DNA of 64,000 nucleotides from Paraburkholderia agricolaris (GCF_009455635.1 NZ_QPER01000002.1:1-64000), one strand, 5' to 3'; counted from the stretch's first letter, positions 16,326 through 26,634 are shown. The notes: a model not told the origin generated them from the sequence alone. Numbers and translations are program-made.

Positions 16326-17260
16326 ATGTGCCTGTGGACTCGTTGAGCGATCTGGTTGTCGAACGTGTGGGTTTCGGCATCTTCGTGCTCGATCGCGAGA
16401 TGAAGGTGCTGATGTGGAACCGCTTCATGCAGGACCACAGCGGGTTGTCGCCGGAACAGGTGGTCGGCAAATCGCTGTTCGCGAATTTTCCGGAATTGCC
16501 GCGCGTGTGGCTGTCGCGCAAGATCGAAAGCGTATTTCAGCTCGGCAGCTTCGCGTTCAGTTCGTGGGAGCAGCGCCCCTATCTCTTCAAGTTCGATCAC
16601 GACCGGCCGATTACCGGCGGCGTCGATTTCATGCAGCAGGACCTCACGTTCATGCCGCTGATGCGCGATCGCGAGGTGGTGGCCGTGTGCGTGACCATCT
16701 CCGATGTCACGCACGTCAGCATCGTGCAGCGCGAACGGGAAGAAGCGGTAGCCAAGCTGCAGGAATACGCGGACCGCGACGGGTTGACGGGGATCGCCAA
16801 CCGGCGTTACTTCGAAGCGCGCCTGCGCGATGAGTACACGCGCTGGCAGCGCTATGGCGGCGAGATGTCCGTCCTGCTGTTCGATCTCGACCACTTCAAG
16901 AAAATCAACGACCAGTTTGGCCACGGCGTTGGCGATACGGTGTTGCGCGTGATGGCGCAGCGGGTCGCCGAGGTGGTGCGCGCGCAGGATACGTTCGGGC
17001 GCTTCGGCGGCGAGGAATTTGCGTTGCTGCTACCGTGTACGCCTCTCGAAGACGCCATGCGGGTCGCGGAAAAGATTCGTTGCACGATCGCCGACACGCC
17101 GGTCGAAGTGCAGGGCACGAGCGTGCCGGTGACGGCCAGCGTCGGCGGCGCGGCGGCGCGCGCGGGCGTGCCGGCGTACGACGTGCTCATCAACGAAGCC
17201 GACGCTGCGCTCTATAGCGCGAAACGACAGGGACGCAACCGCTCGGTGGCTTTCTCCTGA
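16322..17260 (+). CDS. PAS-GGDEF diguanylate cyclase
   Basis: A 312-aa c-di-GMP synthase. An N-terminal PAS domain (about residues 6-135, GFGIFVLDREMKVLMWN) is joined by a coiled linker to a GGDEF domain (about 145-310). The active site is GGEEF at 229-233, and the inhibitory I-site R-x2-D is at 220-223, five residues before it. RDGLTGIANRRYF is the typical domain entry. ATG 16322 overlaps the CheC stop (ATGA), so it is translationally coupled to the receiver/CheC genes. The PAS domain could bind a ligand or receive input from them. Confidence 0.93.
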   Translation: MNVPVDSLSDLVVERVGFGIFVLDREMKVLMWNRFMQDHSGLSPEQVVGKSLFANFPELPRVWLSRKIESVFQLGSFAFSSWEQRPYLFKFDHDRPITGGVDFMQQDLTFMPLMRDREVVAVCVTISDVTHVSIVQREREEAVAKLQEYADRDGLTGIANRRYFEARLRDEYTRWQRYGGEMSVLLFDLDHFKKINDQFGHGVGDTVLRVMAQRVAEVVRAQDTFGRFGGEEFALLLPCTPLEDAMRVAEKIRCTIADTPVEVQGTSVPVTASVGGAAARAGVPAYDVLINEADAALYSAKRQGRNRSVAFS

Positions 17261-17506
17261 GTTTTCCGGTCATGCCGGCGCGCGGCGCCTGGCGGGAAGG
17301 CTTGCCACCAGGCGCCCGGCCCTGCTTCCGGCCCTTATTCACCCCCGAAACTGCGGCATCTCACAAACGTTGTTATACTTTTCGCCGTTTCCGGCATCCC
17401 TGCCGGGTGTTTCGCGCGTGTCCGCGCGCGCGGGCCGTCTGCGTTGCGCAGTAGGCATTAAAACTTCTTGAACGCCTTTCAGCGGGCGCCTCCAGCGGAG
17501 ATCGTC

Positions 17507-18355
17507 TTGGCTGTTTCCAATCTTGTCGTGGACGATACAGAAATCGACGCCGCTGCCGCCACGTCCGGCAGCTCGTTTTATCTCGCGATGCGCATCCTGC
17601 CGGCCGCGCAGCGCGATGCGATGTATCAGGTCTACGCCTTTTGCCGCGCTGTCGACGATATCGCCGACAGCGATCTGCCGCGCGCCGAACGCGCCGCCGC
17701 GCTCGAGCGCTGGCGCGCCGACATCGACGCGTGCTATGCCGGCGCACCGCGCGCGTCCTTGCGCGCGCTGACGCGGCACATTCATACGTTTCACCTGCAA
17801 CGCGAAGATTTTCACGCGATGATCGACGGCATGGCGATGGATGCCGCCGCCGACATTTGCGCCCCCGACGAGGCTACGCTCGACCTGTACTGCGACCGGG
17901 TCGCCAGTGCGGCGGGCCGTCTATCGGTGAGGATATTCGGGATGCAGGAAGAGCCGGGCCATCTGCTCGCGCACCATCTGGGCCGCGCGTTGCAACTGAC
18001 CAATATCCTGCGCGACATCGACGAAGACGCCGGCATCAACCGCTGCTACCTGCCGCACGAATTGCTGGCGCGCGAGGGCATCGCCGTGACGAGCCCCACG
18101 CAGATCGCCGACGATCCGTCGCTGCCGCGTATTTGCGCCACGCTCGCCGAGCGGGCCAAGGAACATTTCGCCGCTTCCGACGCGATCATGGATCGCGAGC
18201 CGCGCAACCACGTGCGTGCGCCGCGCATCATGTCGGGTGTCTATCGCGTGCTGCTCGAACGAACGCTCGAGCGCGGTTTCGATATTCCGCGTACGAAGGT
18301 CAGCAAGCCGAAACTGCGCATGCTGTGGATCGTCGCGCGTTACGCGCTCTTCTGA
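17507..18355 (+). CDS. hpnD: Presqualene diphosphate synthase HpnD
   Basis: A 282-aa squalene/phytoene synthase-family enzyme that joins two farnesyl diphosphates into presqualene diphosphate, the first committed hopanoid step. Both aspartate-rich Mg-binding motifs are present: AFCRAVDDIADSD and NILRDIDEDAGINRCYLP. I choose the TTG at 17507 because GGAG lies 6 nt upstream and the product then starts MAVSNLVVDD; an earlier in-frame TTG at 17468 has no such site. It heads an operon hpnD-hpnE-shc-hpnG with gaps or overlaps of a few bases. Confidence 0.93.
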   Translation: MAVSNLVVDDTEIDAAAATSGSSFYLAMRILPAAQRDAMYQVYAFCRAVDDIADSDLPRAERAAALERWRADIDACYAGAPRASLRALTRHIHTFHLQREDFHAMIDGMAMDAAADICAPDEATLDLYCDRVASAAGRLSVRIFGMQEEPGHLLAHHLGRALQLTNILRDIDEDAGINRCYLPHELLAREGIAVTSPTQIADDPSLPRICATLAERAKEHFAASDAIMDREPRNHVRAPRIMSGVYRVLLERTLERGFDIPRTKVSKPKLRMLWIVARYALF

Positions 18356-18359
18356 GCTG

Positions 18360-19631
18360 ATGCCGAAGCTCATCCATGTGATCGGCGCCGGCCTCGCCGG
18401 CCTGGCCGCAGCGGTGCAATTGCAGCGCCGCGGCGCGCAAGTCGTGCTGCATGAGGCGGCGTCCGAGGCGGGTGGCCGTTGCCGTTCGTATTACGACGCC
18501 CAGCTGGGCGCGACCCTCGATAGCGGCAATCACATGGTGCTGTCGGGCAATACCGCCACGCTCAATTATGTGCGCGCGATCGGCGCCGCCGACGAACTGG
18601 TCGGCCCGGCGCAGCCCGAATATCCGTTCGTGGATCTGGCGACGCAGGCGCGCTGGACCGTACGCATGTCGCCGGGCCTTCTGCCCTGGTGGATCTTCGA
18701 CGCGAACGCGCGTGTGCCCAATACCGGCCCGAGCGACTATCTGACGCTGCTGCCGCTGCTGTTCGCCAAGCCCGCGCGCACCGTCGCGCACACCATGCGC
18801 TGCAATGGTCCGCTGTGGGACCGTTTGCTGCGGCCGCTGTTTCTCGCGATGCTCAATGTCGAGCCGCGTGAAGCGTCGGCGGAGCTGACGGGTGCGATGG
18901 TCAGGGAAACGCTTATTGCCGGCGGTCTCGCGTGCCGGCCGCTGATGGCGCGCAATGGGTTGAGCAGTGCTTTTGTCGACCCGGCGCTGCGTCTGTTGCA
19001 GCATGGCGGCGCGGCAATCCGGCTCGGCTCGCGCTTGCAGAATATGGTGTTTGCCGATACTGGCCCAGCGCGCGTCTCGGCACTGAATTTCGCGGACGAA
19101 AGCATCGCGCTCGACGCGAACCAGGCCGTGGTGCTCGCGGTGCCGCCGGACATTGCTCAGACGCTCGTGCCCGGCTTGCGCTCACCCGCTCGCTTCGCGG
19201 CAAACGTTAGTGTGCATTTTGCCGTCGAGCCGCCGTTCGGTATGGCACCGGTCACGGGACTGCTCAATGCAACGGCCGACTGGCTATTCGCCTTCGAGGG
19301 CCGCGTGTCGGTCACCGTCAACGCCGCCGAGCGTCTGCTCGACACAGCGCACGAAGCGCTCGCGAAAACCGTCTGGGCCGAAGTGGCTCAGGCCGCCAAT
19401 CTGGCGGTCGAGCCGATGCCGGCCTGGCAGGTCGTGACGGAACCACGCGCGATGTTTGCCGCTTTGCCGGATCAGGAAACGCTGCGCCCCGGCACGCGCA
19501 CTCGCTGGAACAATTTGATGCTCGCGGGCGACTGGACGGCTACCGGCCTGCCCGCGACGATTGAAGGGGCGATCCGCTCCGGCCAGAAGGCCGCGGACAC
19601 GCTGCTGAATCAACCGATGGAACGCCGATGA
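18360..19631 (+). CDS. hpnE: Hydroxysqualene dehydroxylase HpnE
   Basis: A 423-aa FAD-dependent amine oxidase/desaturase-family protein that reduces hydroxysqualene to squalene. The dinucleotide-binding motif GAGLAGLAAA lies at the N-terminus, with the following EAASEAGGRCRS typical of phytoene desaturase relatives. A C-terminal FAD-contact segment LAGDWTATGLPATIEGAI is present. ATG 18360 lies 4 bp after the hpnD stop, and its stop overlaps shc (ATGA). Position and fold together identify HpnE rather than a generic oxidase. Confidence 0.93.
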   Translation: MPKLIHVIGAGLAGLAAAVQLQRRGAQVVLHEAASEAGGRCRSYYDAQLGATLDSGNHMVLSGNTATLNYVRAIGAADELVGPAQPEYPFVDLATQARWTVRMSPGLLPWWIFDANARVPNTGPSDYLTLLPLLFAKPARTVAHTMRCNGPLWDRLLRPLFLAMLNVEPREASAELTGAMVRETLIAGGLACRPLMARNGLSSAFVDPALRLLQHGGAAIRLGSRLQNMVFADTGPARVSALNFADESIALDANQAVVLAVPPDIAQTLVPGLRSPARFAANVSVHFAVEPPFGMAPVTGLLNATADWLFAFEGRVSVTVNAAERLLDTAHEALAKTVWAEVAQAANLAVEPMPAWQVVTEPRAMFAALPDQETLRPGTRTRWNNLMLAGDWTATGLPATIEGAIRSGQKAADTLLNQPMERR

Positions 19632-21685
19632 ACGACTTATCTCAAGCTCAGCCGCTGGACGCCGTCCTGCCTGAATTCGCCGATGCGGCGCCGAATGTGC
19701 CGAATGTGCCGAACCTGATGCCGGATGCCGCATCCGCTGCCGCGCCGCAAGCGGTCGCGACTTCGCTCGATGCCTCGATCACGCGCGCCACCGACGCGAT
19801 CCTCGCCGCACAGAATCCGGACGGCCACTGGGTCTACGAACTCGAAGCCGACGCGACGATTCCCGCCGAATACGTGCTCCTCGTCCACTATCTCGGCGAG
19901 ACGCCGAACCTGGAACTGGAGCAGAAGATCGCCCGCTATCTGCGCCGCATCCAGCAGGTGGACGGCGGCTGGCCGCTCTTCACCGACGGCGCGCTCGATA
20001 TCAGCGCCAGCGTGAAGGCGTACTTCGCACTGAAAATGATCGGCGACTCGCCGGATGCCGAGCACATGGTTCGCGCCCGCGAGGCGATTCTGGCGAACGG
20101 CGGCGCGGAAACGGTGAACGTGTTTACGCGGATTCTGCTCGCGCTGTTCGGCGTGGTGTCCTGGCGCGCCGTGCCGATGATGCCCGTGGAAATCATGCTG
20201 TTGCCGGAGTGGTTCCCGTTCCATCTGTCGAAGGTGTCGTACTGGGCGCGTACGGTGATCGTGCCGCTGCTGGTGCTGAACGCGAAGCGGCCGGTGGCGC
20301 GCAATCCCCGTCGGGTGCGTATCGACGAACTGTTCCGCGGCGCGCCGGTGAACACCGGCATGCGCGAGCGGGCGCCGCATCAGCATCAGGGCTGGTTCCG
20401 CTTCTTCAGCGGGGTGGACGTGATGTTGCGCATGGTCGACGGCCTGTTCCCCAAGGTGACGCGCGACCGCTCGGTGCGCGAGGCGGTACGCTTTGTCGAC
20501 GAACGGCTGAACGGCGAAGACGGCCTCGGCGCGATTTTCCCGGCCATGGCGAACTCGGTGATGATGTATGACGTGCTCGGCTATCCGGCCGATCATCCGA
20601 ACCGCGCGATTGCCCGTCAGTCGATCGAAAAGCTGCTGGTTATCAAGGATGACGAAGCATATTGCCAGCCCTGCCTGTCGCCGGTGTGGGACACCTCGCT
20701 CGCGGCACACGCGCTGCTCGAAACCGGCGAAGCGCACGCCGAGCAAGCGGCTGAACGCGGGCTCGCATGGCTGCGTCCGCTGCAGATTCTCGACGTGCGC
20801 GGCGACTGGATTTCGCGCCGTCCGAATGTGCGTCCTGGCGGCTGGGCGTTCCAGTACAACAACGCGCACTATCCGGACGTCGACGATACGGCGGTCGTGG
20901 CGATGGCAATGCAGCGCTCGGCGGCGCTGACGCAATCGGATGTGGATCGTGAAGCCATTGCGCGGGCGCGCGAATGGGTGGTCGGCATGCAAAGCAGCGA
21001 TGGCGGCTGGGGCGCGTTCGAACCGGAAAACACGCAGTACTACCTGAACAACATTCCGTTCTCCGATCATGGCGCGTTGCTCGATCCGCCAACCGCGGAT
21101 GTCTCGGGCCGCTGCCTGTCGATGCTCGCGCAACTCGGCGAATTTCCGAAGAGCAGCGAACCGGCGCAGCGGGCGTTCGATTACATGCTGAAGGAACAGG
21201 AATCGGACGGCAGCTGGTACGGCCGCTGGGGTCTGAACTACATCTACGGCACGTGGACCGCGCTATGTTCGCTGAACGCAGCAGGTTTGCCGCACGACGA
21301 CCCGCGCATGAAGCGCGCCGCGCAGTGGCTCCTGTCGATCCAGAACGAAGACGGCGGCTGGGGTGAGGGCGGCGAAAGCTACAAGCTCGACTATCGCGGC
21401 TACGAGCGCGCGCCGAGCACCGCTTCGCAAACCGCGTGGGCACTGATGGGCCTGATGGCGGCGGGCGAGGTCAATCACGAGGCGGTGGCGCGCGGCGTCG
21501 AGTATTTGCAGCGCGAACAGCGCGAGCACGGCCTGTGGGATGAAACGCGTTTCACGGCGACGGGGTTCCCGCGCGTGTTCTATCTGCGTTATCACGGCTA
21601 TCGCAAGTTCTTCCCGTTGTGGGCATTGGCCCGTTTCCGTCATCTGAAACGCAACGGGCTGACGCGCGTCGCGGTCGGGATGTAA
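19628..21685 (+). CDS. shc: Squalene-hopene cyclase
   Basis: A 685-aa membrane-associated triterpene cyclase that converts squalene to hopene and hopanol. The proton-donating DxDD motif is DVDD at 417-420 (YPDVDDTAVV). Multiple QW repeats are visible, for example NPDGHWVYELEAD near the start, SSDGGWGAFE and NEDGGWGEGGESY near the end. A Pro-rich N-terminal 60 residues precede the first QW motif. Length and motifs are fully typical. ATG 19628 overlaps the hpnE stop. This is HpnF in the hopanoid naming scheme. Confidence 0.97.
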   Translation: MNDLSQAQPLDAVLPEFADAAPNVPNVPNLMPDAASAAAPQAVATSLDASITRATDAILAAQNPDGHWVYELEADATIPAEYVLLVHYLGETPNLELEQKIARYLRRIQQVDGGWPLFTDGALDISASVKAYFALKMIGDSPDAEHMVRAREAILANGGAETVNVFTRILLALFGVVSWRAVPMMPVEIMLLPEWFPFHLSKVSYWARTVIVPLLVLNAKRPVARNPRRVRIDELFRGAPVNTGMRERAPHQHQGWFRFFSGVDVMLRMVDGLFPKVTRDRSVREAVRFVDERLNGEDGLGAIFPAMANSVMMYDVLGYPADHPNRAIARQSIEKLLVIKDDEAYCQPCLSPVWDTSLAAHALLETGEAHAEQAAERGLAWLRPLQILDVRGDWISRRPNVRPGGWAFQYNNAHYPDVDDTAVVAMAMQRSAALTQSDVDREAIARAREWVVGMQSSDGGWGAFEPENTQYYLNNIPFSDHGALLDPPTADVSGRCLSMLAQLGEFPKSSEPAQRAFDYMLKEQESDGSWYGRWGLNYIYGTWTALCSLNAAGLPHDDPRMKRAAQWLLSIQNEDGGWGEGGESYKLDYRGYERAPSTASQTAWALMGLMAAGEVNHEAVARGVEYLQREQREHGLWDETRFTATGFPRVFYLRYHGYRKFFPLWALARFRHLKRNGLTRVAVGM

Positions 21686-21688
21686 CGG

Positions 21689-22420
21689 ATGACGTTTTCG
21701 ACAACGCCGGCAGCCGGCATCGGCCACGGCGCGTTGCCGGTGATCGTGGTGACGGGGATGGCGTTTGAGGCGCGCATCGCGCGCGGCAACGGTGTTGAGG
21801 TGGTCTACGCGGCGCGCGCCGATCTGCTTGAGCGGGCGTTGAGCGCAGCGGTCGCGCGCGGTTGCTCGGGGATTGTCAGTTTCGGTACGGCGGGTGGTTT
21901 GGCGCCCGATCTGGCGCCGGGCACGCTGATCGTTGCGGAGGCTGTCGAGGGGCCATTTGGGCGGCTCGAGACCGACCGGCCATGGGCCGACAGGCTCGCC
22001 GCCGCGTTATCGACAGGACCGCTCGCGGCACGTTTGCGACGCGGCCTGATGGCGGTCGTGACCGCGCCTTTAGTCAGCGCCGACGACAAGGGCGTGCTGC
22101 ATCGCTCGACGGGCGCTTTGGCCGTTGATATGGAATCGCACATTGCCGGCGCCACGGCCGCCGCGCATGGGCTGCCGTTTGCGGTGTGCCGCGCGATTGT
22201 CGATCCGGCGTGGCGGACGTTGCCTTCGGCTGCAACGGCGGGCTTGCGTGACGATGGCACGACGGCGCTAGGACCGATTTTGCGGGAGCTGCTGCGGCAG
22301 CCGTCGCAGCTCGGAGCGCTGATTCAGGTCGCGGTCGATGCGCGGGCGGCGCGGACCTCGCTGGTGCAGGCGCGGCATGCGATGGGCGAGGCGGGGGTTT
22401 TGCGGTTGGCGGCTGCCTGA
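21689..22420 (+). CDS. hpnG: Hopanoid-associated nucleoside phosphorylase HpnG
   Basis: A 243-aa phosphorylase of the MTA/SAH nucleosidase fold that removes adenine from adenosylhopane, made by HpnH, to give ribosylhopane phosphate. Family landmarks are GIVSFGTAGGLAPDLAPGT and the purine-site segment LAVDMESHIAG. It starts 3 bp after the shc stop. The C-terminal 40 residues are Ala/Arg rich. Together with hpnH elsewhere in the window it indicates production of extended C35 hopanoids. Confidence 0.9.
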   Translation: MTFSTTPAAGIGHGALPVIVVTGMAFEARIARGNGVEVVYAARADLLERALSAAVARGCSGIVSFGTAGGLAPDLAPGTLIVAEAVEGPFGRLETDRPWADRLAAALSTGPLAARLRRGLMAVVTAPLVSADDKGVLHRSTGALAVDMESHIAGATAAAHGLPFAVCRAIVDPAWRTLPSAATAGLRDDGTTALGPILRELLRQPSQLGALIQVAVDARAARTSLVQARHAMGEAGVLRLAAA

Positions 22421-22847
22421 GGGACGCCGCGTGCGCTGGTTGCGCTGCCACTCTCCGCTGGCAATTCAGCGTCTGTTGAAATGCTAAGGGAAAGCCTTGT
22501 ATTTGGTGCGATTAAGGGTGGTGGGTTTTTCGTTGGCCTTTCCTTGTTTTGTTAGTGGTCTATTAGCGTTGCCCCTGTGCGGGGCGGCACCTACTTTTCT
22601 TTGCCTGCCGCAAAGAAAAGTAGGCAAAAGAAAGCGGCTTCACACCGCAAGCTCTTAAGCGGGTCCCCCGCACAGCCACGGTAGTGGTGCATCTGGAATC
22701 CGTGTTCCCGCACATTCGGCGCTAGTGACAAGGCCGTCATACTTCCGGCGGCGCTTCGCGCGCCGACACGGTACTTCTTCAAACCGTCTACTTCAGTCTG
22801 CTTTTCTTTGGAGCGCAGTGCGCTCCAAAGCATCCGATTTTGATCCT
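22421..22847. other. Intergenic region with Burkholderia-type hairpin element
   Basis: 427 bp between converging hpnG and mlaA. It contains the 15-bp hairpin at 22590-22624 and about 200 bp beyond it that look like the same dispersed element. No gene is supported. Confidence 0.6.
22590..22624. repeat. REP-like hairpin element
   Basis: A perfect 15-bp stem (CCTACTTTTCTTTGC at 22590-22604, complement at 22610-22624) with a CTGCC loop, followed by AAAGAAAGCGGCTT. I remember this sequence as a highly repeated extragenic element in Burkholderia and Paraburkholderia genomes. Its function is unknown; here it may also terminate hpnG or mlaA transcripts. Confidence 0.75.
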
Positions 22848-23804
22848 TTACTGTGTCGCCGGTACCGCAGGCGTTGCGCCCGACGCTGCTGCGGGCGCGG
22901 CCGCTGGGGCGCTTGGTGTGTCGCCCGGGTCCGTGTAGTTCGGTACGCCTGCCGGGGCGCCTGTGGCGCTTCCTGACGCGGCGTTCGGGGCCTCGGCGGC
23001 GTCGCCTGGGTCCGTGTAGTTGGGTACGCCGGTGGCTGCACCTGATGCGCCCGAAGCGCCCTTGGCGGGCGCGGCCGCGCCGGAGTCGCCACCCTCGTCG
23101 TCGTAGTTCGGGAGCGGGGCGGCGTTGTCGCTTGTGCCGCGCAGCCGCGCTTTGCGCTGCTGCGTATAGGCGTCGCGGACAAATGAATACTTGTCCAGCG
23201 CAGCCTGCTCCAGCAGGCTGGATGCGCCCAGCAAGTCGGAACGTACGCTCACGAATTGCAGCACGTACAGCGGATTGCGTACCGCCGGCTCGATGTAGTT
23301 CAGCGGGTTGAACTTCACATCCACCACCAGACCCATGCTGTCACGCACCGTGCTCGGACCGAATAGCGGCAACACAAGGTACGGGCCGGACGGGATGCCC
23401 CAGTGGCCCAGCGTCAAACCAAAGTCCTGGTGGTGCTTCGGCAAGCCGGCCGGCGTCGCCCAGTCGAGCAGACCGCCAAGGCCAAAGGTCGAGTTGAACG
23501 CGAAGCGCACGATGTCTTCCGTCGCGTCCGTGATCTTCAGTTGCAACAGGTTGTTGGCGGCGTTCGTCAGGTCGCCCAGATTCGAGAAGAAGTTGCTGAC
23601 CGCGGTGCGCAAGGGCTGCGGCGTCACTTTCTGGTATCCCTTGGCGACCGGAACGGCGACGAAGCGGTCCAAACCGTCGTTGAACTTGAAAATCACGCGG
23701 TTGGCCGGCTCGAACGGGTCGCCCGGTTTGCGGTCGGGGCCGGTCGCGCAGCCAGAGATCAGACCGGTGGCGGCCAGCGCCAGCACGGTGGTTCGCAGCT
23801 TCAT
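22848..23804 (-). CDS. mlaA: MlaA/VacJ-family outer-membrane lipoprotein
   Basis: A 318-aa lipoprotein. The lipobox is GLISGCATG, giving Cys 20 as the lipidated residue after MKLRTTVLALAATG. MlaA signatures include DPFEPANRVIFKFND and GIPSGPYLVLPLFGPSTVRD. In other bacteria MlaA removes phospholipids from the outer leaflet. Here it lies 2 bp after hpnN, so it probably serves hopanoid or lipid traffic. The C-terminal about 90 residues are an Ala/Gly/Pro-rich tail with two copies of GVPNYTDPGD and a related LPNYDDEGGD, not part of the MlaA fold. ATG 23804 follows AAGGA. Confidence 0.9.
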   Translation of the reverse strand: MKLRTTVLALAATGLISGCATGPDRKPGDPFEPANRVIFKFNDGLDRFVAVPVAKGYQKVTPQPLRTAVSNFFSNLGDLTNAANNLLQLKITDATEDIVRFAFNSTFGLGGLLDWATPAGLPKHHQDFGLTLGHWGIPSGPYLVLPLFGPSTVRDSMGLVVDVKFNPLNYIEPAVRNPLYVLQFVSVRSDLLGASSLLEQAALDKYSFVRDAYTQQRKARLRGTSDNAAPLPNYDDEGGDSGAAAPAKGASGASGAATGVPNYTDPGDAAEAPNAASGSATGAPAGVPNYTDPGDTPSAPAAAPAAASGATPAVPATQ

Positions 23805-23806
23805 GC

Positions 23807-26422
23807 CTAGATTCCTTTCTGCTTTCCGCGACGTTGGCGCGGCTTGCCCATCAGCACGGGTTGGAACACCACCGCGCCGATCAGTGTGCAAAACAATGAG
23901 AGTGCCAGCAAGCGCCCCATACTCGACGTGCCCGGATGGTGCGATAGCCAGAGGCTGCCGAACGCCGTCGCCGTGGTCGCCGCGCTGAACAATACGGCAT
24001 GCGTAAGGCTCGACTGCAAAAGGCTAGTCTGCCCGTGGCGCCACGCCATGACGAAGTAAATCTTGAATGCTACGCCCACGCCGAGCATCAGCGGTAACGC
24101 AATGATGTTCGCGAAGTTCAGCGGCATGCCGAACACCACGCACAACTCCAATGTCACCAGCGCCGATACCAGCAACGGAACCAGCGTGCGCAGCATATCG
24201 CTAAGCCGCCGCAACGCAATCCACAGCAGGATCGCGATCGACAGCAAGGCCCAGCAGGCAGCCTGCAGGAAGGCCTTGATGATCGTGTCCGCGGAATGCA
24301 GGATCGAGATCGGTCCGCCGATCGCGCCCGGTTCCGCCTTCTTCACCGCGTGGGCGAAGCGGGCGAGCATCGCGTCGTCGTTCGGATCGACACCGGGTTT
24401 GACCTTCGGCGCAATGTCGACGAGCGCATGGCCGTCTTTCGAAACCCAGTCCTTGGCGATCTCCTTGGGCAGGTTGTCGCGCGTAATCTCGGTCGGCTGC
24501 AACAGATCCGCCAGTTGCTTCAACGCGATGCGCAGCGGCTCGGACATCGCGGTTTCGGCGCGGTCGCGCGTGGCGGCGTCGGCGGCGGCCAGCTTCTGCA
24601 GCGTGGCGGACAGATGCTTGGCTTCGGCGGCGCCCGGGCCCGGGTGATCGTCGGCGGCGAGCGAGAGCTGGTTCGACGCGCGCTTCAATGCGGCGACGCG
24701 CACCGCGTCCGTGGCTTGAGGCGCTGGCTGTTGCTGCAGCGCGGGCAAGAGCTGCTGCGCGGCACTCGCAATCAGCATCAGCTTTTGCTGCTGCTCGGCC
24801 GGAACGAAGGTGTCGAGCGTGGTCACGCGGCCTACTTCCGGCAGCGTGCGCAGATGTGCGGCCTTCTGGTCCGCATCCGCCAGCGTCGGCGCCAGCACGT
24901 GCACGTTGTTGACCGCCGCTTCCGGCGAATCTTTCAGCGACAGCAGCGTCGCCATCGATTCCGTATGCGGGTCTTTCAGATGCAAAGGGTTGAAGTCGAA
25001 ACGCAAATGCGTGAGCAACGGCGTGGCGCCGATCACGACGATCAGCGTGCCGATCAGCACCGGCTTGCGATGATGATCGAGGAAATCGTCGACGGGGGCG
25101 AGTTGCTTGAAGCCGGGGGAAGCGGCTTCGCCCGGCGGGTTGAAGACCTTCAGCAGCGCCGGCAGCAGCGTCATGTTGGTGAAGTACGCGACGAACATGC
25201 CGACGCCGGCGATCTCGCCCAATTCCGACACGCCGCGATAAGCCGTCGGCAGGAACGAGAAGAAGCTCAGCGCGACCGCCACGGCCGCGAGCGTCAGCGG
25301 CACGCCGATGCTGTGCGCGGTATGCATCAGGGCGGCGGAAAGGCGGTCGTCCCGATTGCGCTCCTCACGGTATTTGACGCCGAACTGCACGCCGAAATCG
25401 ACCCCGAGCCCGACGAACAGCACCATAAAGGCGACCGAAATCATATTGAGCGCGCCGACCATCAGCAGGCCGAGCGCCGCGGTGATCGCAAGCCCCACGA
25501 ACAGCGTGATGAACACGGCGAGGATCATGCGGCCCGAGCGCAGCGCCAGCCAGAGAATGACCAGCACGACGATGAAGGTGCCGATGCCGTTGAGCACGGC
25601 GCCGTCCTGGACCGACGCGAATTCTTCATCCGCGAGCGGCTGTTGGCCGGTCAGACGGACCGTGGCGCCGTAGCGCGTATCGAGATGCAGCGAGGCGGCG
25701 GTGGCACGGATCGCTTTCGACGCGCTCGCGCCCGGCTCCAGCGCGTCGTAGTTCACAACCGGCTGCACCGTGACGAAGGCGCGCGCCGGATCCGTGGCAA
25801 CACCCTTGTCGACCAGCGCACGCCACGAGAACGCCGCCGGCTGGCCAGCCAGCACGCGGTCGAGCGTGGTGGCGCTTTGCGACAGCAAATGGCTCATGTC
25901 GGCCAACTTCACCTGCCCAAGCTGGAGCGGCAGCAACAGACTCGTGGTGAGCGTGCCGGCGAGGCCGGTCAGGCTCGGATCGTGCGCAAGTGCATTGACG
26001 AGCGGACGCGACTGGACGAGTTGCGAAGTGGTCGAGAGGACTTCATCGGTCGACGGGAACAGCAGGCCATTGTGTTCGAAGAAGGGGCCGCCGGCAGGCT
26101 GCGACACTGCGACGAACTCCTTGGAATCGGCTTTGAGCGCGGCCGTCAGCACATTGGCGGCGGCATCGGCAAACTCCGGCGCGCGGGCTTCGACCACTAC
26201 CAGCACCGTGTCGCCCCGGTCGGGAAAGGCCGTGTCCATGGCGTTTTCGAGCGACGACCATTGCTTGTCGGTCTCGATGAGACGGCTGATGTCCGTGTTG
26301 ATCTTGAAGTTATGGGCGACGTAGATGCCGCTCAATATGGCGAGCACGACTGACAGGGCGATGATCCGTAACGGATGGCGCACCGAATAGGCGACGAGAC
26401 GGACGATAGATGACTTCAGCAT
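23807..26422 (-). CDS. hpnN: Hopanoid transporter HpnN (RND family)
   Basis: An 871-aa inner-membrane protein of the hopanoid-associated RND/MMPL type, required in known systems to move hopanoids to the outer membrane. One membrane helix near the N-terminus is followed by a large periplasmic domain, a block of about five helices (including [20 protein letters not shown]), a second periplasmic domain and a last helix block ending near [16 protein letters not shown] 26422 begins [19 protein letters not shown], as in homologues, though its ribosome site is poor; an in-frame TTG at 26473 is less likely. It is first gene of hpnN-mlaA and diverges from hpnM. Confidence 0.92.
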   Translation of the reverse strand: MLKSSIVRLVAYSVRHPLRIIALSVVLAILSGIYVAHNFKINTDISRLIETDKQWSSLENAMDTAFPDRGDTVLVVVEARAPEFADAAANVLTAALKADSKEFVAVSQPAGGPFFEHNGLLFPSTDEVLSTTSQLVQSRPLVNALAHDPSLTGLAGTLTTSLLLPLQLGQVKLADMSHLLSQSATTLDRVLAGQPAAFSWRALVDKGVATDPARAFVTVQPVVNYDALEPGASASKAIRATAASLHLDTRYGATVRLTGQQPLADEEFASVQDGAVLNGIGTFIVVLVILWLALRSGRMILAVFITLFVGLAITAALGLLMVGALNMISVAFMVLFVGLGVDFGVQFGVKYREERNRDDRLSAALMHTAHSIGVPLTLAAVAVALSFFSFLPTAYRGVSELGEIAGVGMFVAYFTNMTLLPALLKVFNPPGEAASPGFKQLAPVDDFLDHHRKPVLIGTLIVVIGATPLLTHLRFDFNPLHLKDPHTESMATLLSLKDSPEAAVNNVHVLAPTLADADQKAAHLRTLPEVGRVTTLDTFVPAEQQQKLMLIASAAQQLLPALQQQPAPQATDAVRVAALKRASNQLSLAADDHPGPGAAEAKHLSATLQKLAAADAATRDRAETAMSEPLRIALKQLADLLQPTEITRDNLPKEIAKDWVSKDGHALVDIAPKVKPGVDPNDDAMLARFAHAVKKAEPGAIGGPISILHSADTIIKAFLQAACWALLSIAILLWIALRRLSDMLRTLVPLLVSALVTLELCVVFGMPLNFANIIALPLMLGVGVAFKIYFVMAWRHGQTSLLQSSLTHAVLFSAATTATAFGSLWLSHHPGTSSMGRLLALSLFCTLIGAVVFQPVLMGKPRQRRGKQKGI

Positions 26423-26634
26423 GTAGGCGGAGGTGGCCTTATCACGAGTGGTGTTTTTGACGAAAGTGCACAAGTATACAGAGCCGGAGCGACTCGGCTC
26501 TACTTCGGTAGCAAGGCAGGCTCCCGGGCAGCGCGGCCGGGGTGGGAACGCAATATCGGTATACTGGTCTATCCTGCTTTCGCCGTGGGCTCGTGAGCCT
26601 GCCGGCGCTTACTTTTTGGGGTTGTGGCGAGCGT

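Noticed and set aside
24296..26353. 685-codon plus-strand frame opposite hpnN
   Set aside because: The peptide is Arg/Gln/His-rich antisense composition without domains; hpnN on the minus strand is clear.
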